From positions 1 to 64,000 of the forward strand of contig PDHQ01000012.1 of NCBI GenBank assembly GCA_003339415.1: a stretch of DNA of 64,000 bases, given 5' to 3'. A program made the position numbers and the translations under genes. Positions 1-12,689 of this stretch are shown one piece after another. The DNA is from Ophiocordyceps camponoti-saundersi (nom. inval.). Its lineage: Eukaryota; Ascomycota; Sordariomycetes; Hypocreales; Ophiocordycipitaceae. The first letter of the stretch is position 1, and every line of letters begins with the position of its first letter. The notes under the pieces were generated by a model. The model was given only the letters and a program-made list of their open reading frames with translations. It searched no databases and was not told where the DNA came from.

Positions 1-4
1 CCCC

Positions 5-79
<75 letters not shown>
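1..79. repeat. Poly-C homopolymer at window start
   Basis: Positions 6-79 are an unbroken run of about 74 C, preceded by CCCCT. Runs this long are poorly sequenced, so the true length is uncertain. It may mark a contig edge or an assembly break. Confidence 0.9.
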
Positions 80-396
80 TTCCATTCGTCCACAGACGCG
101 GTTAAGCCTCGACAACGCCTTCGACGAAACTTGACCTGCGCCACGGACCTTCCGACGAGCATAAATAACGCCTTGGCTGGTTAGACTTTCTGTTGTTGTT
201 GTTGTCGTCGTCGTTGCTCTCCTCCAGCTTAGCCCATCGGATAGCCTTCCCGACGTTACGGACGATTAAATCGGAACAAGATCCATTCATCTCTTGCGTC
301 GAAAAGACAAGAGACACAAGAAAGAGAAAGAAAGAAAGAGAGAAGAGAGAGATAGAGGAGGGGGAAAGAAAAATCCTTGGCTCTTCCCTTCTGTCC

Positions 397-465
<69 letters not shown>

Positions 466-874
466 CCCTGGGGGCGGCCTCCGGGGGTCCAGGATAAAGG
501 GAGGAAGAACTGTTGTTCCTCGATGAGAAAATCTACTGGTGAGTCCCCTTTTTTTCCTTCTTTTATCCTTCCTTTTCTTTGCATAGATAGAGACGACGGC
601 ATAAAGGGATAGTCTGTGAGTGAGTGTATGGAAGAAAGCAGAGGATGAAAGTGGATGGGAAAGACAGAAAGCAAGGCAAAGGGGAGGTTCAACTCTTCTC
701 ATCATCGTCTCGAAAAGTAGTGGTTACCTGCTTCTCCTCCTCCTCGTCCTCCTCGTCCTCCTCCTCGTCCTCTTCCTTCTTCTCCTCCTCCTCCTTATCC
801 TCCTCATCTCCTCCATCTCCATCTCCTCCACCTCCTCCTCCTCCTCCTCCACCATCGTCGTCGTCGTCGTCGAC
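80..874 (+). promoter_or_regulatory. Upstream region and leader of the C2H2 gene
   Basis: This stretch lies before the start codon at 875. It holds a purine-rich patch (about 305-370), a second C-run of about 66 nt (398-463) and a pyrimidine tract built of CTC/TCC triplets (about 730-870). Open frames across it encode only poly-Pro, poly-Gly, poly-Ser or poly-Leu and are composition artefacts. I read it as promoter plus a long pyrimidine-rich 5' leader. Confidence 0.5.
398..463. repeat. Poly-C run of about 66 nt
   Basis: An uninterrupted C homopolymer about 410 nt upstream of the C2H2 start codon, with C on the coding strand of that gene. Open frames spanning it give only poly-Pro or poly-Gly. 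Confidence 0.9.
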
Positions 875-1976
875 ATGTATCAACACTCCAACGGCATGAC
901 CGCCTACTCCAGTCAGCGGAGCTCCGGCTCCCCCGCCACGGGCAACGACGGCCTGCCGCCGCCACCAGCAGCCTTCGAACCTTTCAACTCGGAGAGCCAC
1001 CCGCCACAGGGCGGCGCCATCATGGCACATCACCACCACAGCTCGACGCAGCCTCCCGCCTCCACGGCTCCGGCTCCCGTCGACCCTTACGCCGCCGCCG
1101 CCGCCGCCGCCGCCTCGAGGGCCTCGTCCTACTATCCCGTCTCGACCGCCGCCGCCTTCGCCTCGTCCCCCTCGCCGTCCACGTCGGCTTCTGGCGCCGC
1201 CGCCGCCCCCTCGTACGGCTCGTATGCTCCTCAGCAGACGCGTGCCATGGGTCCCCTCGCCCACAGACCGGGCGGCAACGTCAACGGCAGTAACGGCAGC
1301 GTCGGCAGCAGCCATAGCAGCCATAGCAGTCATAGCAGCAGCATGGGCCCGCCGCACAGCTCGTACCGCGCCTCTTACGGTCAGTACCACCACCAGCAAC
1401 AGCAGCAGCAGCAGCAGCAGCATCAGCAGCAGCAGCATCAGCATCATCAGCAACAACAGCATCAACAACAGCAGCAGCAACTCTCGCCGAGCCTCAACGG
1501 CGCCGTCCTGTCCAACATGCACCAGCCCGGCTCTCACATGTCCGTCATCCCCGGCATAGCCATGTCGACGTCGACGTACGGCCACCCCATGCTCTACGGA
1601 CACCACCACCACCACGCGCACCATCATCACCAACACCACAGCCAGACTCAGCCCCAGCAGGACCGCCCCTTCCGATGCGATCAGTGCATCCAGTCCTTTA
1701 GCCGGAACCACGACCTCAAGCGCCACAAGCGCATCCACCTGGCCGTCAAGCCCTTTCCATGCGACGCCTGCAGCAAGAGCTTTTCCCGCAAGGACGCCCT
1801 CAAGGTGAGCTCTCAGATGTTGTTCATATTCCTGCACAAAGACGGCTAACAACATGCAGAGACATCGCCTCGTCAAAGGTTGCGAAGAGAAAGTCTTGGC
1901 CGCCTCAGCTGATGGCAAGGGCCCACGCAAGGATCGAGACCGAGATCGTCATCTGGCGGGCAAAAATGGCTTCTGA
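875..1976 (+). CDS. C2H2 zinc-finger transcription factor, FlbC-like
   Basis: Two exons, 875-1804 and 1860-1976, flank a 55-nt intron (GTGAGC...CAG); the product is 348 aa. The C-terminus carries two adjacent zinc fingers. Finger 1 starts at Cys268 (RCDQCIQSFSRNHDLKRHK). Finger 2 is CDACSKSFSRKDALK, and splicing completes it with RHRLVKGC, so the last ligand is Cys rather than His. The N-terminal two thirds are low complexity, with Ala, Ser, Gln and His runs typical of activation regions. The start at 875 was chosen because upstream in-frame codons lie in the CTC-triplet tract and encode only Leu/Ser runs. Finger spacing and total length resemble Aspergillus FlbC, a nuclear regulator of conidiation (about 354 aa), but related C2H2 factors share this finger pair. 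The family is secure; the ortholog name is not. Confidence 0.85.
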
Positions 1977-2180
1977 AATGGGACGGTCAATGCAACATGA
2001 CTTGTCTTTTTCCTTTTTTTTTTTCCATCTGTGGCTTGACGGCCGGGCTTGCGGAAGGGAAGCCGAGCCGGGCCATGATGGAATGTGGTGTGACATTTTT
2101 CTTTTTGATCATCCGGCTGGCTGGCTGTTTTGAAAGGGGGGGGGGAAGAGGAATACTAATGTCTTTTTTTTTATTTCATA

Positions 2181-2207
2181 TCGTCGTCGTCGTCGTCGTC
2201 GTCGTCG

Positions 2208-2239
<32 letters not shown>

Positions 2240-2240
2240 G
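2181..2240. repeat. TCG/TCA trinucleotide microsatellite
   Basis: About 10 TCG units pass directly into about 10 TCA units, downstream of the C2H2 gene. Open frames through it give only Val/Ile runs. Confidence 0.85.
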
Positions 2241-4221
2241 ACAACATCATCGACAACAATCATCAACATCTCCTTTTACTTCTTTCATGTTTTTCTTCTA
2301 TTTTCTGTCTACTTTTCTTCTTTTTCCCTCTGACCCCAACAAGAGAAAGGGGGGGGTTTTATCTATCGAGGAAGAAAACTTTGGGAACCTTGATCACACG
2401 AGAGGAATGAAGCTGTGATTTTCCTTTTCTTTTCAGAGTCATCAAAGACCGGTTTTGGTTGGAGGGAGATATTCACAGGCAGGGGTTCAGTCGTCGAGTG
2501 GAGACGGATGAAAGAGAGAGACTACATGATAAACAGGGGGGGGGGGGGGGGGGGTCAAGGGAAGGGAAGGCAAGGGAAGGCAAGGGAAACGGTATTCTCT
2601 GTTTAGTCGTCATCGGCACATGGGGGTGGAGATGAGGCTTCGCCCGGAGATGGGGCGAACGGCATCGGATCTAACGTCAGTAAAGACTCCTTTTCTTCGA
2701 TAGGTTGGCAGGTACCATTTATCATCATACCTATATATATGTATGTACAGCCATCGTCGAGGTGTGTGAGTTGGTTGCAATCTACCTCGATGCATACCGC
2801 ATCCCAGGGGGCACGCCCATGGGGTGTGAGGCGTTTTGTGTCATTTCCAACGTTGAGAGGGGGGGGAGATACATATACAACTACGTGTCTAGAGGTATCT
2901 CGACTGTTTGTCTTGTCTTTGCCTACCTCTACTAAGTAAGCCTACTGAGTAAAGTCGGGGTGAGGAACAGGAGAAGGGGAATCGTAGTCGTCGAAATAGA
3001 CTCTTGTTCTTCTTTTCTTGCCATGTTTATATCTTGGGGGAAACGTTTTTTTTGGGGTAGTTTATGGAGGAGATGTGTTGAGGAGAGGATTGAAAGGGGG
3101 GGAGGGGGGAGGAGAGGAGTAAGTGTTTGGATGTGTTTTGTATGCATAACGTATGTATGTTGGTAGGTAGGTGCGGATATAGATGGATGGATGGATGGAT
3201 GGATGGAGAGAGAGGGGGGGGATGGAGGGTTGGAGTGAGAGTGAAGCAGTGAGTGATCTAGATTAAACCGATGGGCTGCTTCCCGTCGCGAGGCATGCAG
3301 AGATGCTCACACGTATCCGCGCCTTGATACTCCATACCTACCTACCTACCTACCTACAAACGAGCCATCACCAGGCGGATTCGTGCATACAAACATGCCC
3401 ACATACATACATACTTTATGAACGGATATCCGTCTATGTAGGTATTCATCATCATTCTATTCCAGTCGTGGTATACGGACGTACATCCATCCTCTCACCC
3501 CCTCCCCCCCCTATTACCTTGACCCGACGAAAAGAGGAGGGGGGTGGTTGATTTAGGTATGAACACGGTATATGGTACGAGCATGGGAATTGGAGTACGC
3601 AGTCTGATATGGCCTGTTGTTTCTTGATTAGATATTTGTCAGGATTCACTCGTTGGACGGGGCGAAGCTGCTGAGTTGACGTCTTTCAGCTCTACGCTTT
3701 TGCCTTGTTAGCTACGCTACGCTACCCAAGACTATACCATCGTGACCCTGTAGAATCCATCTGGTGAGCCCATCCATCCCCCCCCCTTCGTGTCCCCTTT
3801 CCTTCCCTTCCTTTCTCTATACATACCTAGGTAGGTAAGGTATGAATATCCAAAACACACATACCCAGCATCTCCATCCTTTCATCCCCCTACCCCAAAG
3901 GGCCAACGCCCGACGCAGCCACATCTCCGTCTGAATTGTTCCGTAAGGGTCTTGACCGTATAACCATGTCTCTCGCTTCCTCTTCCCCATTCCCCCCTCC
4001 CTTCTCCACCCTCCTCTTTTCCAATCCCCCCCCCCCGGAAGGATGCGCCTCCGCGGCAAGCCCTTGGCTGTCCGAGCCTCGATCCAACCAGTAGGATTCA
4101 TCCCCCGGACGAGAAACACGCATGTACATACAGATGAGAAGGAGGGGGGTAAAAAATGGGTTGAGTCAGTAAAACCCCCTTTTTTTCCATCCGGCCCGCC
4201 GCTTACTTCCCCAACTGTCCA

Positions 4222-4254
<33 letters not shown>

Positions 4255-6049
4255 TTGCCCTCTCTTTTTATCTCTCTCGTTTTTTTTTTCTTTCCTTACA
4301 CCGAGCCACGTCGAGAGACATTGCAGCCTGTCCGGTAGAGGGGGGGAGGGGGGAGAGCCAATCCTCGACCTTGGCGCCGCGCAGATGGTGGTGGGTGTGC
4401 CGTGCGATCGATCCCGTGGCTTTTTTTGTCCCTCTCTTTTCAAGGGAAAGCCTTGCCGTCTTTGATTGATGGATGCTTTCTTGCTTCGTATGGGGAAGAG
4501 AAGAGGCGTTTTGTACAGATATACATACTTTCGTCGTGGGTTTTCGTATGTGCTTATCCGTACATACGTCTGTAGACGGGTTGGCATATAGACCATATCC
4601 CTAGGGGAGCTGAACCCCCTCGTATCGTACACACACAAGTCTATATCAAATATATGATATACTCCTCTGGCTAATGCTGCTTCTCATAACTGCTACGGCC
4701 ATCACACACTGTATCGTACACACATGCTTGCTTGCCCTGACCCGACTACATACTGCCTCCCTGCTTCACGAGGAAGCCTGGCCTCCCTGCCGCATATTCT
4801 CATGGCTACCTACCTACCTACCCACCTATCCTCCTCCACAGACACACACACACACACACACTGTATCAGAACGCCTCGTCAAAAGAAAACAAAAGAAAAT
4901 AACCCACATCATACCATTCCTGCATGTAAGTACATACATATACAGCTACGAACAAGGCAGATACGGCCCCATGCTGTACCATCCCAGATAATGGGGAGAG
5001 AGAGAGAGAGAGAGAGAGAGAAAGGCAGACTCTTTGCCTACTCATGCCTTCCTTCAGGGGGGGGGGGGGGGGAAATGGGCCGCCAATCTTCCCGTCATGA
5101 ACGCCCGCCTCCTCACCGGCTGTCTTGGCACAAACGGGCCAACGATGACTTCCAAGAGCCAGACAGACGGAAAGGAAAAAAACACCCTCGTTCCCGTTTT
5201 TCTGCACGAGAACCATCCGCCGACTCCTGCCTTGTTGGAACCTTGTCTTTTTCGTTCTGATTTCTTTTCTTCCTTGTTGCTGTTGTTGTGTCCCCCCCCC
5301 CCCCCTTTCTTGCTCACCCCCCCCCTCTCTAAGAGTTGGAGACCGGTCTGCACGTCACGGACCATCTCTGACCACGGCCGGCCGGAGAACGGCACCAAGC
5401 CGTCCCCTCCTCCTTTGGCTTTCCCCCCTCCCAGCCGTGCCCTTTTTTTATGGGAGTCGTCTCAGCCACTGCAGGCTTGTCAGCCGGTGAGGGATACGCA
5501 TGTCCTTTGATTCCCCCCCCCCCCCCTTTTTCTTTGGCCCCCGCTGGAAAAGCATCTCTTGCCATCTTTCTTCCATATCCATCTATCTCTGTTCTGTCTC
5601 CCTCCCTTCCTTTCCGTCTTTCTCCTTTCTCCCGTCTCCAGTAAACCGAAGCATATCGGACAGAAAGCGGGGAAGAGAAGAGGTGGGAGGGAAAAGGGGG
5701 TGTGTGTGTGTGGGTTTGTGATAAGCGGATTCCCGTTCCGTTCTCCGCCAACTTCCTTGACATCTTTTTCTTCACTTTAGCCGTTCTTCTTGGCGGTTTT
5801 CTTTTTGGTTTTTTTTTTTCCTTTTCGGATGCCGGATCATCTGCCCTAGGGGTGGTTTTTCTTTGGTCCCTCTTCCTAACTTGCTTTCCTATGTGTCTTT
5901 CTCAGACGCGGAGGAGCAAATCACCGAGCTTTGCCCAACTCGCAGACAACCTTTTGATTTGATCTACGTTTCCCCCCCACGGTCGGTAAATGGCATCTTA
6001 CAGAAAAAGGGGAGGAAATCAAACGTCACTAACTCATGATCAACTCGGT

Positions 6050-7110
6050 CCAGGAATCGAAACTCGGCACGAGAGCTTGATAGCCCGCTCCCATACTGTT
6101 TTCCCCCCTTGAGAACAGGGGAACAGAAAATCGTCTACGCTCTCATGACTCACACCAACTTTCCACAAGACCCAAGCTCGCCAGATTAAACAGTTCGAAA
6201 AATCAACGATCCTGTTCTCTTTCCTCCTCATCGCCATCCCCACATTCATGACTGATCAGGATCGGGATTCACACCCCGGATTGACTCCCAGAGATCGATG
6301 TCAGTCTACGGGGGAGGCGAAGTTCGATTCCGTTGGAAACCATGTCTCCAAACATGACGGGATACGATTCAGCAACGGCTTGGAACTTGAAATGCCCTAA
6401 GCCAAACCTCGTCAACACTTCCCCCCCTTCAAGACCAAAAAAAAAAAGACAGAACAGCTTGGGCGATAAGTTGGCTCCTTTCTTCAGAAGTAAAAAGAGA
6501 ATACCTCTTGGACCACAGACATGAGGCGGAAAAAATAGAAGAATGAGTCTCCAAAACGCTGTTGGCGTCATCGACGGACACCTCTTGCAGGGCATGCGTC
6601 AGGGGCAGAGCTATAGGGTAGGCCACTTTTGACAGGCATCTCCCGTCCCATTTCCCTCCTATTTCTTCCCTGTTTCGATTTTCTGTTCTGACGAGTTCGA
6701 ATCATTGAGGCTTCGATATCTGTCTCTATGTATGTATGTGTGTGTGTGCCTTGTGGCTGACCCCTTCCAACTCAGCCTTGAGCTAAGAGAGTCATTTATC
6801 CCCGAGTCGATCTTACCAATGAAGGGAGCTACCCTACATCCGGAACCACTGACATATCGTTAGCTCCATGCCTCTAAGCCTCTAGCCTCTGCCACTAGGC
6901 TACCAGAACTTACAGGCCGGGATCCGGGAACGGTGGTTGAGCAGGTAACGGTACCTGCAGTTCACACGCTTATTGGTACATACTCATACGGCAATTTCCA
7001 CGCCCGCGCGACTTACCTCGACACAAAGCACCCTTTTTCCTCTCCGTCGATCTTCCTGACCAAGTCAAAGAACGAGTCAGTAATCGAACTCAGGGATCCG
7101 ACAAGCTGCC
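6050..7110. other. Cluster of decayed tRNA-like (Pol III promoter-like) sequences
   Basis: On the minus strand, TAGCCTAGTGG (6902 down to 6892) matches the tRNA A-box consensus and folds as a 4-bp D-stem with an 8-nt loop. It is followed about 50 nt later by a weak B-box-like GTGGTTCCGGATG (6849-6837). Other T-loop-like strings are GAGTTTCGATTCCT near 6060 (minus), AAGTTCGATTCCG near 6320 (plus), GAGTTCGAATCATT near 6693 (plus) and GAGTTCGATTACT near 7085 (minus). None folds into a complete cloverleaf that I could confirm. Decayed tRNA genes or tRNA-derived SINE fragments are the best reading. Confidence 0.3.
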
Positions 7111-7750
7111 AATACAGAATGCAATAAACAGACTTTTTCTTCTTCTTCTTCCTTCTTCCTTCTTTACCACCGAATTACACCAACCCGTCTCTCGCACCGG
7201 CAGCACATTGTCCCGGGTGACACCCGGCAAAAAAAAAAAAAAACAACCACCATCGTCGTGTCATCGTCCAACCCAGGTTCAGCCGTCAAGCGAGAAAAAG
7301 AGAAGGAGGACTCCCCCTTTCATCCGATCCGCCTTCTCTCTCTCTCTTCCTCTCTCTAAAAAAAAAAACAACCTTCTCTTCCAAACACGGCAAAAAAAAA
7401 AAACCTCCTGCGGCAATTTTCTCATATCTGTTGGCCTTACGTTTCGACTCACTTCCCACTGCAACGGTTCGTAAACTTGCGCAAAACCGGGGGGAAGGGG
7501 GAGCACCGTGCCCGGGTTCATGGCCTTGGAAGGAAAGAATCGAACAGGATCACAAAAAGGACATAACTGGACCGGATAATACTGATTGACGAGAAACCTT
7601 CTTCTTTCATCATCCTCATCTTCATCTCTGCTTGTAACTCATTCCCTCTCTTCATCATACATAACACACACACACACACACAACACAACCTCCACCTCAT
7701 AGGAACCACCACCATCATCATCATCATCATCAACAACAACAACAACAACA

Positions 7751-8401
7751 ATGGCCCCCCTCGAACCTCGCCATGCAGGCCACGACACGACCCAAGCCGA
7801 CGGCAGCAGCTCAATGAGCACGATGATGATGGCCATGATCTTCCAAACCGACATGGAAACACCCCTCTTCACCAACTCGTGGACGCCCCGCAACGCCGGC
7901 GCCTACGCCGGCACCTGCATCTTCCTCGTCCTCCTCGCCGTCATCGCCAGGCTCCTCCTCGCCGCCCGCGCCCTTCAGGAGGCGAGGTGGCATGACGCCG
8001 ACGTCCGCCGCCGCTACGTCGCCTCGCCCGACAAGCCCTCCTTGGCCCGCCGCCTCTCCGCCGACCCGGGAGCGAAGCAGATGACGCTCTCGGAGAACGG
8101 CGTGGAGGAGAACGTCGTCGTCGTCGCCAGAGACGGTCCCGTCGCTCGTCCTTGGCGGTTTAGCGTCGATCCCTTGAGGGCTTTACTCGACACCGTCATC
8201 GCTGGCGTTGGATACCTACTGTGAGTTTTTTTTTTTTTTGGTTCCCTTGGAAAAACACATCTCACTTACACTGATTTCTTCTTTTCCCCCAGCATGTTGG
8301 CCGTCATGACGATGAACGTCGGCTACTTCCTCTCCGTTCTCGCAGGCGTCTTCATCGGCAGTCTCGCCGTCGGCCGCTTCTGCTCCGGAGCCGATCACTA
8401 A
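7751..8401 (+). CDS. Ctr-family copper transporter
   Basis: Two exons, 7751-8220 and 8293-8401, with a 72-nt intron (GTGAGT...CAG), give 192 aa. The family forms trimeric membrane channels that import Cu(I) or release it from the vacuole. The N-terminus has clustered methionines (MMMAM) followed by PLFTNSWTP, which leads into TM1 (about residues 48-72). A basic cytoplasmic loop follows. The second exon supplies the signature MLAVM-x12-GVFIG, an exact MxxxM-x12-GxxxG match with M158, M162, G175 and G179; this selectivity filter is only intact after splicing. The protein ends in FCSGADH. The short length and single N-terminal Met cluster fit the fungal Ctr2/Ctr3-type branch rather than the long Ctr1 type. 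Plasma-membrane versus vacuolar location cannot be decided. Confidence 0.93.
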
Positions 8402-10790
8402 GCCTCTCACACAAAATAATGAAAGGGAACGACGTCCGGCAACGCGTTCGGAGAGAAAAACGTCCATATTAGTACATAGTGTTTATACGGGTGATTACAT
8501 GTATATAGCAGCTTCATCATCTTCCTTCCTCTCAGAACCTGTCTGCCAGTGAAGAAAGGACGCCATCCCCCCCCCCCCCAATTAATTCCACCTCCTCTCC
8601 CTTGCGTGACCCCTACCAGTCAACTATAATGGTGTACGAATAAGATGTATCGATACCTCGGACCCCTCCAACCTGTCAGAAAACCTTCTCAAACCTTCTC
8701 AGCGACTGTTCTTTCGAAAACGCGACTTGACGCTGACTGTGCCTCAGCCCCCCTCCTCAGTTCTTTTTCCCCACATGATATCTATCGATTACGGTCACAG
8801 GGCTGAGCTAAGCCACTTACGTTACCTTGCAAACTTCTTAGGTACCTAGCCCCCTACACAGAACAGAGTCCTGACCTACCCTAGAGCACCGCGAAAATCG
8901 AAAATGAAAAACCAAGCAAAAACACGCCGCATCGTACCAGCTTCCAACATTCAAAAAGCGAATATACATAAAGAGGGCAAAAAAAATAGCTTAGGACGTA
9001 AGATGCAAAAAGCACACACAGGATCGATCGTTGAAGATCGTTAAGATTATCTTACCTTATCTCACCTACTTACCTGGCAAAGTAGTCAGAAAGGGGAAGC
9101 AGAAGAAGGAAAAACCCCAGCCCTCTTTCCTTTCTTTGCAAAACAGGTAGGTAGGTAGGTCACGCACTCTACCACGTCCACAGCCAATAAACCCACCTGG
9201 CTCTAACGCTGTTGAGTGAATCTTGATATCCTTTTTCTCCCCGCACTTTCCTTTCTTCTTTAAATAGGCATTTTCCCCATCACTCATTGAACTATTATTG
9301 TCCCCCTGAAGTTATAATCTGGGTTATGCTATATATCGCTATCCGTACATGTATATACATACATATATACAGATAAACCAGGAGAGGGAAGAGAGTCCAA
9401 ACACAGTCAGCAAATAATAAAACAACCGTCCAAGCACATGAACAAAGCTATCATCTACTGACGAAATTTCCTTCTTCCTTCTCATCACTATTAGTTCTTC
9501 TCCTTCATCTACTTCCTCACATGCCATACATCTACGCATCGGCAGTAGCTCTTCTACCAATCTCCCAAGTATTTTGAACAAAAAGAGGGAGGATATGCTC
9601 TTCAAACTGAATACCATGAATGCATATTCGTACATACATACATACCTACATACATACCTACATGCCTACATAACTGCACAAGGCATAAGCCTTCTTCAAA
9701 CCCACCTTTTTTATGAACAGAAACAAAACAGCACCCAACTCAACGGGTAACCTGCTTCATCCGGAAAAGGCGCTTTCCCGCCAAGACCCTGTTCCCCGGA
9801 TTCTCGCCCGCCGATCGAGAGGGGACGCTTGTCTCCATGGGGAAGTGAGCTCTCTCTCGCGCGCGTCATCGGGGCGGCCAACGTTTCCTTCCCCGTCGCA
9901 AAATCCCTCCATCAGCCTTCCATCCCCCCTCCGTCCCATCCTCCATGGTGACGTGGGCCGGGCCTCTACGGTAAGACGGAGATGGAGATTTAGATGGAGG
10001 GGAGGGAGAACATCCGCGTCTCTCTCTCTTCCTCTCTTCACCAAATGCGACGTCATCGTTCAACTGTTTCCCCTCTTTCTTCTTCTTCTTTCCTTTTCTT
10101 TGACCATTTGATAACTGCCGCCTAATCGAGCATGCGTCCTCGTCAAGGAGGAAAAAACGTCCATTAACCCATTCATCGAAATGTGGTTTCAGCCCAAGGG
10201 GCCGCCGGCTTTCCCACACCTGCCTCACCAAATAATAAAAGGAAACCCTTCCCATCGTCGGCATGTCAACACCGCCGGAGGTGTACTCTTCAACTTCGCC
10301 CCTTAAACGCTCGAGACGCATGCCGCTAGGGAGTGCAATTGGAAGAGAAAAAAAATCTTTTTCATGACAACAACGCCTTTGTAACTTGTGTGCCAAGTAC
10401 TCCGTTCGTGCTCGACGGATATGCTCGGTGCCGAGACACATGCCCATCATCGGGCTCACAGCACAGGTGTCTCCATCTTGGGCCAAGGGGAAAGGGGAGA
10501 AAGAGGGGGGAGGGGAGGGAAATTCGCCGGAGAGGACAAGAAGAGACGAGAGGGCCGGAGAAGGAGAAGAGGCGTAGAAGAACCGAGACGAAGAAAGTGA
10601 AAACAACCAGCGGACCAACTCGTCATCAACGCCGAACCGAGAGCCCCGCCAAAAAGGAATAAAAAGTGTGGCAATCTCTTTGAACGAGGGACCGCCATCG
10701 TCATGTGTAGCAACGTATCCGTGGGGCGTCGAAAGCCGGGTATAAAGGACCGAACTCGCCTCTCCCCTTTCTTCCGGGCGCGACCTCTTT
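8402..10790. other. Intergenic region between CTR and MCM1-like genes
   Basis: This is the space between two convergent genes. It holds a C-run (about 8570-8579), ATCCGTA at 9341-9347, TACA/TACC tetranucleotide repeats (about 9340-9360 and 9630-9670) and GA-rich sequence (10480-10600). Open frames here have no recognisable domains and no coherent splicing. I see no gene. Confidence 0.5.
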
Positions 10791-11850
10791 TCATGACTGG
10801 TGATGGTTGGCGGGCGGCATCCCTGCCTGCGGGGGCATGCCGGAGCCGTACCCTTGACTGCGGTGCTGCACGTAGTTCTGATAGGCGAGGGCCTGTGTGG
10901 GATCCAAGGGCATGTTGGGCATGTAATTGCCGGGCGGCATGTGCGGGTTTTGAGGCATGCCGGGGCGACTGCCGGGTGGGGGAATATGCGAGCCGGCCGA
11001 TTCCTCGGGGGATTCGACTTGATCGCCTCCGTCGACGCCGTTTTCGTTGCCGGGCGCGGGCTCCGGGGCATTCAAACAAGCCTAAGGGAGGGGGGGGAAG
11101 AGTTGACGTTAGTCAGAAGTACAACAAGATGGACGAGCCCTCGTTCGCGGCATTTTCCTTTGGCACGCGCGATTCGACCACTCAGCCGAAATAACGGTCG
11201 CGCGCGCGCGGTGGGGAACGGACTGTCGAAGGGAGGAGAGAGGGAAGGGGGGAAAAGTTCGACACGGAGACGAGGGGGAGAGAACAACAGGAAGAGAAGA
11301 AAAAAAAAGGGAGACGAGATCGCCATGTCGGTCGCGTACCTGAATGAGATTCTTTCCCTCAGGCTTGGTGACGAGCGGTTGAAGCTTCGGAGTGGTGAAT
11401 GTGTAGACGAGACCAGTTTCGGAGACGACGAGTAGCAGGACTTGAGTGCCCGTCAAAACAGACAGTTCGTAGGCCTGAGAGGAGGCGAAAGGAAAGGGAA
11501 AATAAAATTAGCCTTTTCGGTCGAACGGTGGGCTTGGGGGCGGTCGGGTGGCGACGGTAAAGACAGAAGAGGGAATAGGGAAAAGAAAGCAAACCGACCT
11601 TTTTCATGATGCCGGCCTTTCGTTTAGAAAAGGTTATGTGGCGGCGAGACTTGTCGCTGATGAATTTGATTTCAATCTTTCGTCTCTCGCGCCCACCCTT
11701 GTCGTCGTCGTCGTCGTCGTCGTCTGCCGTGGCCGGGCGCTGACGCTTGATGCCTCGGCTCTCGACGGCGGGGTTGCCGTTTCCAGCAGCGTGGGAATCG
11801 TCGAGGTCGGCGGGCGAAGTCTGATCATGCTGGTCGGTGATGTCTGCCAT
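10791..11850 (-). CDS. MCM1: MADS-box transcription factor, Mcm1/SRF type
   Basis: Three exons on the minus strand, 11850-11599, 11474-11340 and 11081-10791, encode 225 aa. The MADS domain (about residues 53-110) spans the first splice junction: exon 1 ends GRERRKIEIKFISDKSRRH...KAGIMKK and exon 2 continues AYELSVLTGTQVLLLVVSE, then the SAM-like extension TGLVYTFTTPKLQPLV. An acidic Asp run (about residues 43-50) precedes the domain, as in fungal Mcm1. The C-terminus is Pro/Gly/Met/Asn/Gln-rich. Family members bind CArG-like sites as dimers with cofactors and control mating, cell-cycle and development genes in the nucleus. The first intron has the unusual donor GTCGGT, but the reading frame and domain continuity require it. 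A G-run at 11925-11956 (C on the coding strand) lies 75 nt upstream of the start. Confidence 0.96.
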
Positions 11851-11924
11851 GTTTTGACAGGATTCTTTCCTTGTTGGTATGTCGCGCTGTGATATTTCTG
11901 TACGTGTGTTTTTTTTTCGGGGAA

Positions 11925-11957
<33 letters not shown>

Positions 11958-12689
11958 TAGGGTAATTCCTTTCGTCGGATATGTGTGTGTGTGTGTGTGT
12001 GTATTTTGTTTTGTTCTATTTTTCCACACCTGCGCCGGGAGTCGGCAAGTCGGTCGGTCCAACAGCTAATATTGCCACGACGCACGGGAGAAGGAGGGGA
12101 GAAAGGAGGGGAGGGAAGCGGGGAGAGGAGTTCGGTACGGAAAATGCAGACTGGCGGAGTGCAAGTTTTCCCGGATCGCGAAGGCCGAGGCGGGCCGCGC
12201 GCGCGCGCGAAGGAGAGAAAGAAAGGGCAGGCCCGAAAAAAAAGGGAAGCTTTCGAGTAGAAGAGAAGTCGATAGTGCGGGTGAGAGCGTGTGCGTGTGC
12301 GTGTGAGTGTGTGAGAGAGAAAAGAGAGAGAGAGCTCTTCAAACAGCAGGCTCGAAAAGGCAAGGCAGTGGTGGAGATGCTGCTTTGAGCGTGGTGCCGA
12401 TGGATCTATACTGCATATGGCGATGCGTAGGCGGAGAGGGTAGGGGAGGCGCCCAGGTGTCGCAGAGACCTGGTTGGGCGCGCTCTTCTGGATCGAGTCT
12501 GGTGTGTGGGCGGTGGACTTGAGCGGAAGGAAGCGAGGCGAGGCGAGGTACGACGTCAAGTTTTTATTGCTGTGTTTTGGCGACGGGAGTGCTTTGGGCC
12601 TTGTCGCATACCGTGGTTGGCGCTTGTGCTTGTCGGGGCGCTTGCCCTTGAGGGGGGGGGGGCTTTGCTGTTGGACCGGGGGGGGGCTC

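Larger units (their letters stand above)
1977..7750. other. Non-coding region rich in simple repeats
   Basis: I found no convincing exon chain in this 5.8-kb stretch. It holds TCG/TCA triplet runs (about 2181-2240), G-runs (about 2537 and 5058), C-runs (about 5294 and 5512), CTAC and TACA tetranucleotide repeats (about 3330-3420), CT (4222-4254), CA (4848-4862) and AG (5000-5022) dinucleotides, the palindrome ACGGATATCCGT at 3422-3433, and tRNA-like remnants at 6050-7110. The last 150 nt are the leader of the copper transporter gene. Confidence 0.6.

Noticed and set aside
193..612. Frames across the poly-C run encoding long poly-Pro
   Set aside because: Homopolymer artefact; flanks have no protein-like composition or splice sites.
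689..1930. 413-aa minus-strand frame opposite the C2H2 gene
   Set aside because: It is the antisense of Gln/His/Ala/Ser codon runs and consists of Leu, Val and Gly runs; no domain.
9866..11071. 401-aa minus-strand frame overlapping the MCM1 3' exon
   Set aside because: Runs in a different frame from the MADS protein, is Pro/Arg/Ser-rich and crosses non-coding DNA.
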